Notes under the pieces: model-generated
The model's database searches: none
What the model saw: the letters and a program-made list of their open reading frames with translations, nothing else
Told to the model about the DNA's origin: nothing
Translations under genes and position numbers: made by a program
From: Rhodovulum sp.
GTDB lineage: Bacteria; Pseudomonadota; Alphaproteobacteria; Rhodobacterales; Rhodobacteraceae
DNA: 64,000 bases
Assembly: GCA_020637615.1 (NCBI GenBank)
Contig: JACKKC010000016.1
Coordinates: 8,127 to 72,126 of the forward strand
Direction of reading: 5' to 3'
Part shown: positions 42,725-50,400 of the stretch, piece after piece
How the letters are laid out: the number at the start of each line of letters is the position of its first letter
Position numbering within the stretch: the first letter of the stretch is position 1

Positions 42725-42979
42725 TCAATCCAGCGGCTCGCAGACGGTCAGATCGTCCTCGTCGAAAACCGTCTCGGCTACGGCGTAGGGCGGTCCGTTG
42801 AACCACCCCTCGGCCTCCGCCTGCTCGCCCGTAAGGGACCAAGTGCGGCCGTCGTTGCTGGCAACCGTCACGCAATCGACCCGAATTGCCACCACGACGC
42901 GCTGACCCTTGTCGGTGCAGCGAAACAGGCGGTCGCCGCAGCGGAACACCTGGCCTACTCGGATGCTCTCAAGATCCAC
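42725..42979 (-). CDS. Small phage protein of unknown function
   Basis: This 84-aa acidic protein starts M-D-L-E-S-I-R-V-G-Q-V-F-R-C-G-D-R-L-F-R-C-T-D-K-G and includes D-G-R-T-W-S-L-T-G-E-Q-A. The N-terminal half could be a small beta-barrel. It overlaps the end of the XRE regulator gene by 11 bases and is therefore expressed with it, leftward. Confidence 0.6.
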   Translation of the reverse strand: MDLESIRVGQVFRCGDRLFRCTDKGQRVVVAIRVDCVTVASNDGRTWSLTGEQAEAEGWFNGPPYAVAETVFDEDDLTVCEPLD

Positions 42980-43205
42980 GGCGCAACCTCACCCCCGGCC
43001 CGCCGCCGTTCTCCTCGATGAACTCGATGCCGGCCGCTTCAAGCGCGCCGCGGACGGCTGAGATTGCTTCGGCCGAGACCGGCACGTTGCGCTCGCTCTC
43101 GGCCCTCTTGATCGTCGGCAAAGATAGGCCGGTCGCTGTTGCGAGGCCCGACTGCGATAGGTTGAGCAGGTGGCGGGCGGCTCGAATCTGTGCGGCGACT
43201 GTCAC
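42969..43205 (-). CDS. XRE-family helix-turn-helix regulator (probable island repressor)
   Basis: This 78-aa Cro/CI-type protein has an HTH at residues ~15-36 (L-N-L-S-Q-S-G-L-A-T-A-T-G-L-S-L-P-T-I-K-R) and ends A-L-E-A-A-G-I-E-F-I-E-E-N-G-G-G-P-G-V-R, a tail seen in many alphaproteobacterial prophage regulators. It starts with GTG and reads away from a cluster of GGTATCA boxes 20 bases upstream, consistent with autoregulation and control of the divergent gene. Confidence 0.85.
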   Translation of the reverse strand: MTVAAQIRAARHLLNLSQSGLATATGLSLPTIKRAESERNVPVSAEAISAVRGALEAAGIEFIEENGGGPGVRLRRGS

Positions 43206-43224
43206 GATCCCTCATTGACACTTA

Positions 43225-43256
43225 GGTATCACATATGATTTGATACCAAGGTATCA
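43225..43256. promoter_or_regulatory. Operator with three GGTATCA half-sites
   Basis: GGTATCA (43225-43231), TGATACC (43241-43247) and GGTATCA (43250-43256) lie between the XRE regulator and a divergent start codon (ATG 43258). The first two form an inverted repeat with a nine-base spacer. The same heptamer recurs near both ends of the island (27172, 27206, 46944, 46956). Confidence 0.7.
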
Positions 43257-43343
43257 CATGTCCGCCGTCAGCACCCGTGGGACGATTTGAGGTGATTGAG
43301 CAACGGAGGGTTTCTGGTTCATCGTAACCGCCAAGGAGTGGAG

Positions 43344-43718
43344 ATGAGCCAGAAACCCGGAACGCAGAGAGCGGCCGCCGAGAAGGTGGTGAAAGAGATC
43401 CGTCGAGCGACGCGGAAGCAGCATTCGGCGGAGGAAAAGATCAGGATCGTCCTCGCCGGGTTGCGCGGCGAGGACAGCATCGCGGAGCACTGTCGCCGAG
43501 AAGGGATCGCGCAGAGCCTGTACTACAGCTGGTCGAAGGAGTTCCTCGAGGCCGGCAAGCGACGCCTTGCGGGCGACACGGCACGTCAGGCGACGAGTCC
43601 TGAGGTGAAGGAGCTGCGCGCCGAGGCGGCGGCGCTGAAGGAGGCGGTGGCTGATCTCACGCTGGAGAACCGTCTGCTCAAAAAAAGCATGACCGGGGCT
43701 GGGGGCGACCGCGCATGA
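43344..43718 (+). CDS. IS3-family transposase OrfA
   Basis: This 124-aa protein has the HTH of IS3 OrfA (H-S-A-E-E-K-I-R-I-V-L-A-G-L-R-G near residue 26, S-I-A-E-H-C-R-R-E-G-I-A-Q-S-L-Y-Y-S-W-S-K-E-F) and a C-terminal leucine-zipper segment (L-K-E-A-V-A-D-L-T-L-E-N-R-L-L-K-K-S-M). ATG 43344 is chosen for M-S-Q-K-P-G-T. Its stop overlaps the orfB start at 43715 by ATGA. Confidence 0.85.
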   Translation: MSQKPGTQRAAAEKVVKEIRRATRKQHSAEEKIRIVLAGLRGEDSIAEHCRREGIAQSLYYSWSKEFLEAGKRRLAGDTARQATSPEVKELRAEAAALKEAVADLTLENRLLKKSMTGAGGDRA

Positions 43719-44648
43719 GGTATGTCGCCGCCGAGAGCTCGAGATCATCCGGCTGGTCGAAGGATCGCACCTGCCGGTGCGCCGGACCCTGGCGCGGATC
43801 GGGGTGCCGTCCGCGACCTTCTACCGCTGGTGCGACCGCTACCGTGAGCATGGGCCGGAAGGCTTGGAGGACCGGTCGCCCAGGCCCGGCCGGGTGTGGA
43901 ACCGCATCCCCGAGCCGGTGCGGGAGCGCATTCTCGCCCTCGCGCTCGAGGCGCCGGAGCTGTCGGCGCGGGAGCTGGCCATCCGCTTCACCGACGAAGA
44001 GAAGTATTTCGTCTCAGAGGCTTCGGTCTATCGCCTGCTCAAGGCGCACGACCTGATCACCAGCCCTGCCTTCGTCGTGGCAAAGGCGGCAGAGGCGTTC
44101 ACGGAACAGACGACGGCACCGAACCAGCTCTGGCAGACTGACTTCACCTATCTCAAGGTCGCCGGCTGGGGCTGGTTCTACCTCTCGACGATCCTCGACG
44201 ACTATTCCCGCTTCATCGTCGCCTGGAAGCTCTGCACCAGCATGCGCGCCGGTGACGTCACCGATACGCTGGAGCTTGCCCTGGCGGCCTCGGGCTGCGA
44301 CACCGCCAACGTCGTCCATCGTCCCCGGTTGCTCAGCGACAACGGCTCGTCCTACGTCGCGGGCGATCTCGCGGACTGGCTCGCGGACAAGGGTATCGCC
44401 CATATCCGCGGCGCGCCGAACCACCCCAGACCCAAGGCAAGATCGAGCGCTGGCACCAGACGCTGAAGAACCGCGTTCTGCTCGAGAACTACTTCCTGCC
44501 GGGCCAGCTCGAGGCCGCCGTCGCAGCCTTCGTCGAGCACTACAACCACTGCCGCTACCACGAGAGCCTCGGCAACCTGACCCCCGCCGATGTCTACCTC
44601 GGCCGCGGTCAGGCCATCCTCGAGGCCAGGAAAAGATTAAGAAACTGA
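43715..44648 (+). pseudogene. IS3-family transposase OrfB, frameshifted
   Basis: The product would be an rve-type DDE integrase: W-Q-T-D-F-T-Y-L-K-V (first D), L-L-S-D-N-G-S-S-Y (second D), G-K-I-E-R-W-H-Q-T (E). Three single-base losses break it: near 43736 (GAGAGCTCGAG where an extra base restores L-E-I-I-R-L-V-E), near 44427 (CACCCCAGACC, one C short) and near 44630 (AGGAAAAGATT, one A short). The rebuilt C-terminus includes L-E-N-Y-F-L-P-G-Q-L-E and H-Y-N-H-C-R-Y-H-E-S-L. The element therefore cannot move by itself. Confidence 0.85.
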
Positions 44649-44672
44649 CCATTCAAAACCGCCGCTTGCAGG

Positions 44673-44777
44673 GGCCTCACCGAGTTCGATAACCTGGAGC
44701 AGCTCCTCGAAGTGGCGGATGACATGTCCAGGGATGTCCGGGACCTCTCCTACGAGGTGATGCGGGCGTTCGACTGA
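44673..44777 (+). pseudogene. C-terminal remnant of a small gene interrupted by the IS3-family element
   Basis: Directly after the IS the frame reads G-L-T-E-F-D-N-L-E-Q-L-L-E-V-A-D-D, then M-S-R-D-V-R-D-L-S-Y-E-V-M-R-A-F-D and stops at 44777, followed by a strong hairpin. A matching start, ATG 43258 with M-S-A-V-S, lies on the other side of the IS just after the GGTATCA operator. Together they suggest a ~40-residue protein in the position of a Cro-type or early gene, now destroyed. Confidence 0.55.
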
Positions 44778-44784
44778 ACCACGA

Positions 44785-44813
44785 CGCCCCCGGCTCCGGT
44801 CGGGGGCGCTTCC
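44785..44813 (+). terminator. Intrinsic terminator-like hairpin
   Basis: CGCCCCCG (44785-44792) and CGGGGGCG (44801-44808) form a perfect 8-bp stem with an eight-base loop, followed by CTTCCT, seven bases after the remnant gene's stop. Confidence 0.6.
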
Positions 44814-44850
44814 TACACCCTTTCGGGTTTCACGGAACAGACGGCTAGTC

Positions 44851-45696
44851 ATGGCATCGGCGCGAAAGGAAGCGAGCGCGGCCATTGCAAACGGCAAGTT
44901 CTGCCGTTTGCGGTTGACGCCGCATCTAACGGTAAAGTATGCTGTTGGAATGAACCACCGTGGAACGATAGTCGATATCACTGCATGGGCAGAGGCCTGC
45001 ATGCCTGGTGATGAGTCTCGGGCGCGCTCGGTCATTGTGACGGCGCGAAAGGCTGGTCTTTGGTCGTATGGCAAGGGTGGCCCGCGCGGTCGCAATGCCG
45101 CTTTCATGACTCTCACCGATTTCCCCACGGCAATTTGTGCCGTCCTTCACTACGGCGCTGCGACCAGGGTAGACGAGGCCATTCAGCGCATGTGGGCGCT
45201 GCCCCTCTCCGGAATCACGGTTGACCGGTCTGGCGTCGATGGGGGCGAATTCTGGATCGATCCCGATACGGTATTTTCCTTCAAGGAAACCCTCACCCCC
45301 TATCTTGCGCTGTTCCGCCTTGAAGGCGCGCTGAACGGCCTTTCGGAGCATCCGGCAATGCGTGTCGGTAGCAACCTCATCGGGGTTATGACTTCTCTCT
45401 TCGATAGCTTCGCGGCCCATCAGGATTTTGGCCGCTACGACGAGGTCAGCCTTGAAGCGGTCGGCGAAAAGCTGTCCGTGACCGTCAGCCTGCATGGCCC
45501 AAAGCACGGCACCCAGCCAGACGGTTGGCCGGGAGAAGGTATCGAGGCCGGCGCGCTTCACCTGACCTTCGGTGACCGTGTCGCGTTCGATGGCCGCGCG
45601 GTGCGCACCACTCGCTCCATCGGGGCGGATGCGTTGAACGAACTTTCCCTGATGGCGCCGAACTGCACCAAGAACGCGGAGGCCGAGCGCGACTGA
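44851..45696 (+). CDS. Phage protein of unknown function
   Basis: This 281-aa protein starts M-A-S-A-R-K-E-A-S-A-A-I-A-N-G and contains I-V-D-I-T-A-W-A-E-A-C-M-P-G-D near residue 40 and A-R-K-A-G-L-W-S-Y-G-K-G-G-P-R-G near residue 64, which recall a small DNA-binding-like segment found in other alphaproteobacterial prophage proteins. The remainder is unrecognised. Its stop overlaps the next start by TGATG, so it is cotranscribed with the HTH gene and integrase. Confidence 0.6.
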   Translation: MASARKEASAAIANGKFCRLRLTPHLTVKYAVGMNHRGTIVDITAWAEACMPGDESRARSVIVTARKAGLWSYGKGGPRGRNAAFMTLTDFPTAICAVLHYGAATRVDEAIQRMWALPLSGITVDRSGVDGGEFWIDPDTVFSFKETLTPYLALFRLEGALNGLSEHPAMRVGSNLIGVMTSLFDSFAAHQDFGRYDEVSLEAVGEKLSVTVSLHGPKHGTQPDGWPGEGIEAGALHLTFGDRVAFDGRAVRTTRSIGADALNELSLMAPNCTKNAEAERD

Positions 45697-45908
45697 TGGC
45701 CACCCGCCCCGCCACGCTCCTCTTCGCAACCGAGCGCAATGCGGCGGCTCTGCTGGACATGAAGCCGGCGGAGTTTCGTGGCCTTGTGGATGATGGGGTG
45801 TTGCCCAAGCCGATCAGGATCGGCGGTTTCGATCGCTGGGATGTGGAGCGGCTGCAAGCCATTGCCCGAGGCGACGCGGTGGACGGCATGGGGCATATCG
45901 AATGGTGA
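45696..45908 (+). CDS. Excisionase/AlpA-like small DNA-binding protein
   Basis: This 70-aa protein has N-A-A-A-L-L-D-M-K-P-A-E-F-R-G-L-V-D-D-G near residues 15-34 followed by L-P-K-P-I-R-I-G-G-F-D-R-W-D-V-E-R-L, the pattern of MerR-like winged-helix excisionases and AlpA regulators. It overlaps the integrase start by seven bases; control of integrase direction is the likely job, by position. Confidence 0.75.
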   Translation: MATRPATLLFATERNAAALLDMKPAEFRGLVDDGVLPKPIRIGGFDRWDVERLQAIARGDAVDGMGHIEW

Positions 45909-46918
45909 GCCGCAAGAAGCTCCTTTGGCGGCACCCGGCGGGCCGCTGGTATGTGCGCAGGTATCTCAACGGGAAGATGATCTACCTGGGCCGGATCACG
46001 GCTGAGGAGGGCACTGCCGAACTTGATCGCCAATATTGGGAGATCGTCGGCGGCAAGAGGGCGGCGGCGAAAACCTCCTGGGGCGCGCTGATCGACGCCA
46101 TGCGGGAGACCGAAAAATGGGCCAATTTCTCGCCCCGCTACCGCAAAGACCTTGATCCTGTTCTCGAATACCTCACGGACAAGATCGGGCATGCAGACGT
46201 GGCGCGGCTGACCCAAGCCGACATTTACGATGCGATGGAGAAGAACCGGCACCGCGTCCGGTTCGCCAACTACATCCCCACCGCTGTCAGCATGTTGTCC
46301 AAGCTGGCGATCCGCAAGCGGTGGCGCAGGGACAACCCGGCGATCGACATTGAGCCCCTCAAGGTTCCGAAGGCCCGGCAGAAACCGCACCTGCCGTGGG
46401 CGGATTGGGCGGTGCAGAAGATCCGTGAGGAAGGCGAACCCGAACCGCTGCTGATCTTTGAAATCGGAGTTGGCAGCGTCCAGCGTCCCGGCGATTGGGT
46501 GGATTTTCAGTGGGGCGACTACGACGGGGAAACCCTCAAGCTGCGCCAGAACAAGACGGGGAAGCCGCTGCATCTGCCATGCACTGAGGCGCTCAAGGCG
46601 GCGCTGGAGCGCGCGAAGGCGGACCTGGGCTTCGCTCCGCACCCGTCACGGCACATCCTGACGCGGGCCGATGGCTCCGCAATGGACTACGACGCGATGG
46701 CCAGAATCATGATCAGGGAGCGCAAGCGCCTTGGCCTGATGGCCGTTGATCAGCACGCGATGCGCTACCGCGGCGTGATGGAACTGGCCTGGGCGGGCTG
46801 CACTGACGACGAAATCGCCAGCTACAGCGGCCACACCTCCAAGGCGATGATCGTCAAGTATGCGGGAGAGGCGAGACAGATCATGCGGGCGCGGCAAGCG
46901 GCCGCAAAGCGCAAGTGA
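45902..46918 (+). CDS. Tyrosine recombinase / phage integrase
   Basis: This 338-aa integrase has an N-terminal arm-binding region (W-R-H-P-A-G-R-W-Y-V-R-R-Y near residue 9), a SAM-like core-binding domain (residues ~60-150), and a catalytic domain with Arg in Q-R-P-G-D-W near residue 198, Lys in N-K-T-G-K-P-L-H-L-P, H-A-M-R-Y-R (HxxR), S-G-H-T-S (second His) and the nucleophile in K-Y-A-G near residue 319. All catalytic residues are present. It lies 81 bases from the tRNA-Cys gene it uses as target. Confidence 0.94.
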   Translation: MVSRKKLLWRHPAGRWYVRRYLNGKMIYLGRITAEEGTAELDRQYWEIVGGKRAAAKTSWGALIDAMRETEKWANFSPRYRKDLDPVLEYLTDKIGHADVARLTQADIYDAMEKNRHRVRFANYIPTAVSMLSKLAIRKRWRRDNPAIDIEPLKVPKARQKPHLPWADWAVQKIREEGEPEPLLIFEIGVGSVQRPGDWVDFQWGDYDGETLKLRQNKTGKPLHLPCTEALKAALERAKADLGFAPHPSRHILTRADGSAMDYDAMARIMIRERKRLGLMAVDQHAMRYRGVMELAWAGCTDDEIASYSGHTSKAMIVKYAGEARQIMRARQAAAKRK

Positions 46919-46943
46919 ATGGAACAAGAACAGAACACGAATC

Positions 46944-46962
46944 TGATACCACAGGTGATACC
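46944..46962. promoter_or_regulatory. Two direct GGTATCA-type boxes near the right end
   Basis: TGATACC occurs at 46944-46950 and 46956-46962, 62 bases inside attR. It is the complement of the repressor operator heptamer. Confidence 0.5.
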
Positions 46963-46999
46963 CCGATGAGCAGCCATGAAGCTAACCCACTGAAGGTAT

Positions 47000-47073
47000 T
47001 GGAGGCGACGGCCGGAATCGAACCGGCGTGCACGGATTTGCAATCCGCTGCGTAACCACTCCGCCACGTCGCC
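47000..47073 (-). tRNA. tRNA-Cys (GCA)
   Basis: Read on the minus strand, GGCGACG at the 5' end pairs with CGTCGCC at the 3' end, followed by the discriminator T and an encoded CCA. The anticodon arm is GGATTGCAAATCC with anticodon GCA. The T-arm is GCCGGTTCGATTCCGGC. Length is 74 including CCA. The anticodon and T-arm part doubles as attR, so the island restored a functional tRNA on integration. Confidence 0.95.
47024..47046. repeat. Right attachment site (attR core) within tRNA-Cys
   Basis: The 23-bp sequence is identical to 27109-27131. It covers the anticodon loop and the part up to the T-arm. The recombination point therefore lies within the tRNA gene, with the island supplying the tRNA 3' end. 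Confidence 0.88.
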
Positions 47074-47192
47074 AACTGGCCGTAGGCATTAGGTTTCGCT
47101 CCGGCGAACGTCAAGGACGTATCGGGGCGGCATCGCGTTTCCGCTCCCGTTCCGTTCCACGCGCCGGCACTTCCGCCCGCCGGCCGCCGGCT

Positions 47193-48134
47193 TCAGCCGG
47201 GGCCGAAATAGGACAGGCCGCTCACGGCGAGATAGGTGGCATAGAGCGAGGTGGTCCCGGTGATGTAGAGCCGGTTTCGCTTCGGCCCGCCGAAGGCGAC
47301 GTTGCTGACGGTCTCCGGGACCAGGATCTTGCCGATCAGCGCCCCGTCCGGCGCGAGGCAATGCACGCCGTCGGCCGCGCTCGCCCAGATGTTGCCGAGC
47401 ACGTCGATGCGGAAGCCGTCGTAGAGGCCGCGGTCGCAGACCGAGAAGACCTCGCCCCCAGAGAGCCGCTTGCCGTCCACGGCGAAGCGGCGGATGTGGC
47501 GCGGGCCCTTGGGCTCGTGGCTGGCCCCGGTATCGGAGACGTAGAGCAGGCTCTCGTCCGCGGAGAAGGCGAGGCCGTTCGGCTTGACGAAATCGTCGGC
47601 GACGATCTCGACCGCGCCGCTCGCCGGGTCGATGCGATAGACATGGCTGCCGCCGATCTCCGAGCGCGCGGCATCGCCCTCGTAGTCGCTGTCGATGCCG
47701 TAGGTCGGGTCGGTGAACCAGACGCCGCCGTCGGAGGCGACCACCACGTCGTTGGGCGAATTGAGCCGCTTGCCCTCGTAGCGGTCGGCCAGCACGCGGA
47801 TGCGGCCGTCGTGCTCGGTGCGCGTCACCCGCCGTCCGCCGTGCTCGCAGGTGACCAGCCGGCCCTGGCGGTCCCGGGTCTGGCCGTTGGCATTGCGCGA
47901 GGGCTTGCGGAACTCGGCGGTCTGGCCGCTGGCCTCGTCGTAGCGCATTATGCGGTCGTTGGGGATGTCGGAGAAGAGCAGGTAGCGCCCGTCGCCGAAA
48001 TAGACCGGGCCCTCGGTCCAGCGCGCGCCCTGCCAGAGACGCTCCAGATGCGCGTTCTTGAGGCAGAGCCGGGTGAAGGCGGGGTCGAGCGACTCGACAT
48101 GCGCGCCGAACAGGAAGCCGAGCGGATCCGTCAT
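47193..48134 (-). CDS. SMP-30/gluconolactonase-family protein
   Basis: This 313-aa six-bladed beta-propeller lactonase-like enzyme has metal ligands visible as W-T-E-G-P-V-Y (Glu) near residue 40, L-N-S-P-N-D-V-V-V (Asn) near residue 127, and L-L-Y-V-S-D-T-G (Asp) near residue 200. It also has G-F-R-I-D-V-L-G-N-I-W. Members hydrolyse sugar lactones. ATG 48134 has GGGAGG seven bases upstream; the longer open frame is discarded. It is a single leftward gene divergent from pcm. Confidence 0.9.
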   Translation of the reverse strand: MTDPLGFLFGAHVESLDPAFTRLCLKNAHLERLWQGARWTEGPVYFGDGRYLLFSDIPNDRIMRYDEASGQTAEFRKPSRNANGQTRDRQGRLVTCEHGGRRVTRTEHDGRIRVLADRYEGKRLNSPNDVVVASDGGVWFTDPTYGIDSDYEGDAARSEIGGSHVYRIDPASGAVEIVADDFVKPNGLAFSADESLLYVSDTGASHEPKGPRHIRRFAVDGKRLSGGEVFSVCDRGLYDGFRIDVLGNIWASAADGVHCLAPDGALIGKILVPETVSNVAFGGPKRNRLYITGTTSLYATYLAVSGLSYFGPG

Positions 48135-48271
48135 GCGTTCCTCCCTTGCCGGATGCATCTCGATAGGCCAGTCGGGGATTCGGCGAAAGGCCCCCGTCCG
48201 CATCGCGTTGCCAGCCATGGCGAAATGTGGCATCACGACGCCGGTTCGGATCTCGCTAGGGTTTCTGTCGC

Positions 48272-48925
48272 ATGACCGATTTCGCCGCCGCCCGTGAAGC
48301 CATGGTGGACCGTCAGGTCCGGCCCTCCGATGTGACGCGCTACCCGATCATCGAGGCGCTCCTGCGCGTGCCCCGGGAGGATTTCGTGCCGCCGGCGCTG
48401 CGGCCGGTGGCCTATCTGGGCGAGCATGTGCCGCTGGCGGAGGGCCGGGTGCTGCTCGATCCGCGAGTCTTCGCCAAGATGCTCGATGCGCTCGACATCG
48501 GCCCCTCCGACCTGGTGCTCGATGTCGGCTGCGGGCTGGGCTATTCCACCGCCGTCATCGCCCGGCTCGCGGAGGCGGTGATCGCCCTCGAGGAGGATGC
48601 GGCCATGGCCCAGGAAGCCGAGGCCCGGCTGGCCGCGGGCGGCGCCGACAACGCCGTGGTCGAGCAGGGGCCGCTCGCGGCCGGGATCGCCCGGCACGGC
48701 CCCTTCGACGTCGTCATCATCGAGGGCGCCGTCGAGGCGCTGCCGCAGGCCTTCGAGGCGCAGCTCAAGCCCGGCGGGCGGATCGCGGCGATCTTCGCGA
48801 ACGGGGCCGGGGGGCAGGCGCGGCTCGGGCTCATGACCCCCCAGGGCATCGCCTGGCGGCGCATCTTCGACGCCACGGCGCCGGTCCTGCCGGGGTTCGC
48901 CGTGGCGAAAGCGTTTGAGTTTTGA
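48272..48925 (+). CDS. Protein-L-isoaspartate O-methyltransferase family protein
   Basis: This 217-aa SAM-dependent methyltransferase is of the PCMT family, which repairs isoaspartyl residues. It has R-E-A-M-V-D-R-Q-V-R near residue 8, the SAM motif D-V-G-C-G-L-G-Y-S-T near residue 85, and F-D-V-V-I-I-E-G-A-V near residue 145. Compared with E. coli Pcm it resembles the shorter rhodobacteral type found just upstream of tolC. A repair role is assumed from family. Confidence 0.88.
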   Translation: MTDFAAAREAMVDRQVRPSDVTRYPIIEALLRVPREDFVPPALRPVAYLGEHVPLAEGRVLLDPRVFAKMLDALDIGPSDLVLDVGCGLGYSTAVIARLAEAVIALEEDAAMAQEAEARLAAGGADNAVVEQGPLAAGIARHGPFDVVIIEGAVEALPQAFEAQLKPGGRIAAIFANGAGGQARLGLMTPQGIAWRRIFDATAPVLPGFAVAKAFEF

Positions 48926-48999
48926 CTTCATCCCGCCGATAGTGCCAGCATGAGCCCGGCCAACGGGCCGAAAGGCATGAGCAGAGTCCGGAGTTCGTC

Positions 49000-50400
49000 A
49001 TGGCGTCGCGCCGTTTCAGTCCCTTTCTGATCTCGACGGCGCTCGCCGCGGGACTGGCGCTCGGGTCCGGGCCGCTGGCGGCGGAGACGCTCACCGACGC
49101 GCTCATCACCGCCTATCAGACCAGCCCGCTCCTCGAAGCGAACCGCGCCGCCCTGCGCAACCTCGACGAGAACGTGCCCCAGGCCCGCGCCAACCGCCGG
49201 CCGCAGGTGGGCGCCAGCATCTCGGGCCAGACCGGGACGACGGTGGAGGAGCTGGATTTCGGCGTCGCCGGCATCGAGGCCTCGCTGACCGCGACCCTGC
49301 TCCTCTTCGACAACGGCCAGACGGCGGCGGCGGTCGAGGCGGCGCGCAATCAGGTGGCCTCGGGCCGCGCCGATCTCAAGGACGTGGAGCAGCTTGTGCT
49401 CTTCAACGCCGTGCAGGCCTATGTGGACGTGCGCCGCGACGAGGAATTCGTGCGGCTCGCCGTCAACGACGTCGACCGCCTCGACGAGACGCTGAGCGCG
49501 ACCCAGAACCGCTTCGACGTGGGCGAGGTGACCCGCACCGACGTCAGCCAGAGCGAGGCGCGCCTCGCGGAATCGCGCTCGCAGCTGGCGGCGGCGCGGG
49601 GCCAGCTCGAGATCTCGCGCGAGGCCTATCGCGCGGCCGTGGGCGTGGCGCCCGGCAATCTCGAACGGCTGCCGAAGCTGCCCGACCTGCCGGCCACGCT
49701 CGAGGAGGCCACGGCGATCGGCGTCCAGCGCAATCCGCAGGTGGTCGCCGCGCAGTTCAACGAAAGGGCCGCGGTCTACAATTTCGACCGGGCGCTCGCC
49801 GCCAAGGGGCCGACGATCAGCGTCGGCGGATCGGTCGGGGTCGAGCGGCTGCGCCAGAACCCGCAGCTCGACTACGACGGCAGCACCTTCGGCCAGGCCA
49901 GCATCTCGGCCAACCTGCCGCTCTATACCGGCGGGCGGAACGACAGCCTGGTGCGCCAGGCGCAGGCGGTGCTCGACCAGCGCCGCTTCCTGGTCCAGGA
50001 CGTGGCGCGCCAGGTGACGCAGCAGGTGGCGGCCGCCTGGGCCCAGCTGCAGGTGGCGCAGGCCTCGATCGTCGCCCGGCGCCAGCAGGCCGAGGCGAGC
50101 CGCATCGCCGCGGAAGGCGTGGCGGAGGAGGCCCGGCTCGGCGCGCGCTCCACGCTGGAAGTGCTCGACGCGGTGCAGGAGAACCTCCAGGCGGAGGCGC
50201 AGATCGTGCAGGCCCTGCGCGACGAATACGTGGCTTCCTATGCGCTCATGCGGGCCATGGGGCTCCTGACCGTCGAGCATCTGCGCCTCGGGATCGAGAG
50301 CTACAACCCGGACGTCTATTTCAGCAAGGTCCAGTCCGGACCGCGCGGCGGATACGACACCTCCGCGGTCGACCGCATCCGCCAGAGGTGGGAGCGGTGA
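49000..50400 (+). CDS. tolC: TolC-family outer membrane efflux protein
   Basis: This 466-aa outer-membrane channel works with RND/ABC pumps and type I secretion systems. A signal peptide ends P-L-A-A. Two OEP repeats follow: L-T-D-A-L-I-T-A-Y-Q-T-S-P-L-L-E-A-N-R-A near the mature start, and A-T-A-I-G-V-Q-R-N-P-Q-V-V-A-A near residue 245. Periodic coiled-coil text (N-R-F-D-V-G-E-V-T-R-T-D-V-S-Q-S-E-A-R-L) forms the alpha-helical barrel. G-A-R-S-T-L-E-V-L-D-A is the matching second-repeat element. Confidence 0.93.
   Translation: MASRRFSPFLISTALAAGLALGSGPLAAETLTDALITAYQTSPLLEANRAALRNLDENVPQARANRRPQVGASISGQTGTTVEELDFGVAGIEASLTATLLLFDNGQTAAAVEAARNQVASGRADLKDVEQLVLFNAVQAYVDVRRDEEFVRLAVNDVDRLDETLSATQNRFDVGEVTRTDVSQSEARLAESRSQLAAARGQLEISREAYRAAVGVAPGNLERLPKLPDLPATLEEATAIGVQRNPQVVAAQFNERAAVYNFDRALAAKGPTISVGGSVGVERLRQNPQLDYDGSTFGQASISANLPLYTGGRNDSLVRQAQAVLDQRRFLVQDVARQVTQQVAAAWAQLQVAQASIVARRQQAEASRIAAEGVAEEARLGARSTLEVLDAVQENLQAEAQIVQALRDEYVASYALMRAMGLLTVEHLRLGIESYNPDVYFSKVQSGPRGGYDTSAVDRIRQRWER

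Larger units (their letters stand above)
43270..44672 (+). mobile_element. Decayed IS3-family insertion sequence (approximate ends)
   Basis: It carries an intact orfA and an orfB with at least three frameshifts. It separates the start of a small gene (ATG 43258, M-S-A-V-S) from what looks like that gene's C-terminus (44673-44777). Clear terminal inverted repeats were not resolved by eye, so both ends are approximate. Confidence 0.7.
27109..47046 (+). mobile_element. Integrated prophage / phage-derived island in tRNA-Cys (~19.9 kb)
   Basis: It is bounded by a 23-bp direct repeat (27109-27131 and 47024-47046) taken from the anticodon and T-arm part of tRNA-Cys. The integrase gene lies at the right end beside the intact tRNA. 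It carries HTH/replication-like genes and iterons at the left, then HK97-type portal, protease, capsid, decoration-like protein, tail tube, head-tail joining genes, TerS, TerL and tape measure, then DUF3102, a possible toxin, the XRE repressor and integrase. No tail tip, fibre, holin or endolysin genes are seen. Two IS elements interrupt it, one in the portal gene, so it is probably defective as sequenced. Confidence 0.9.
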
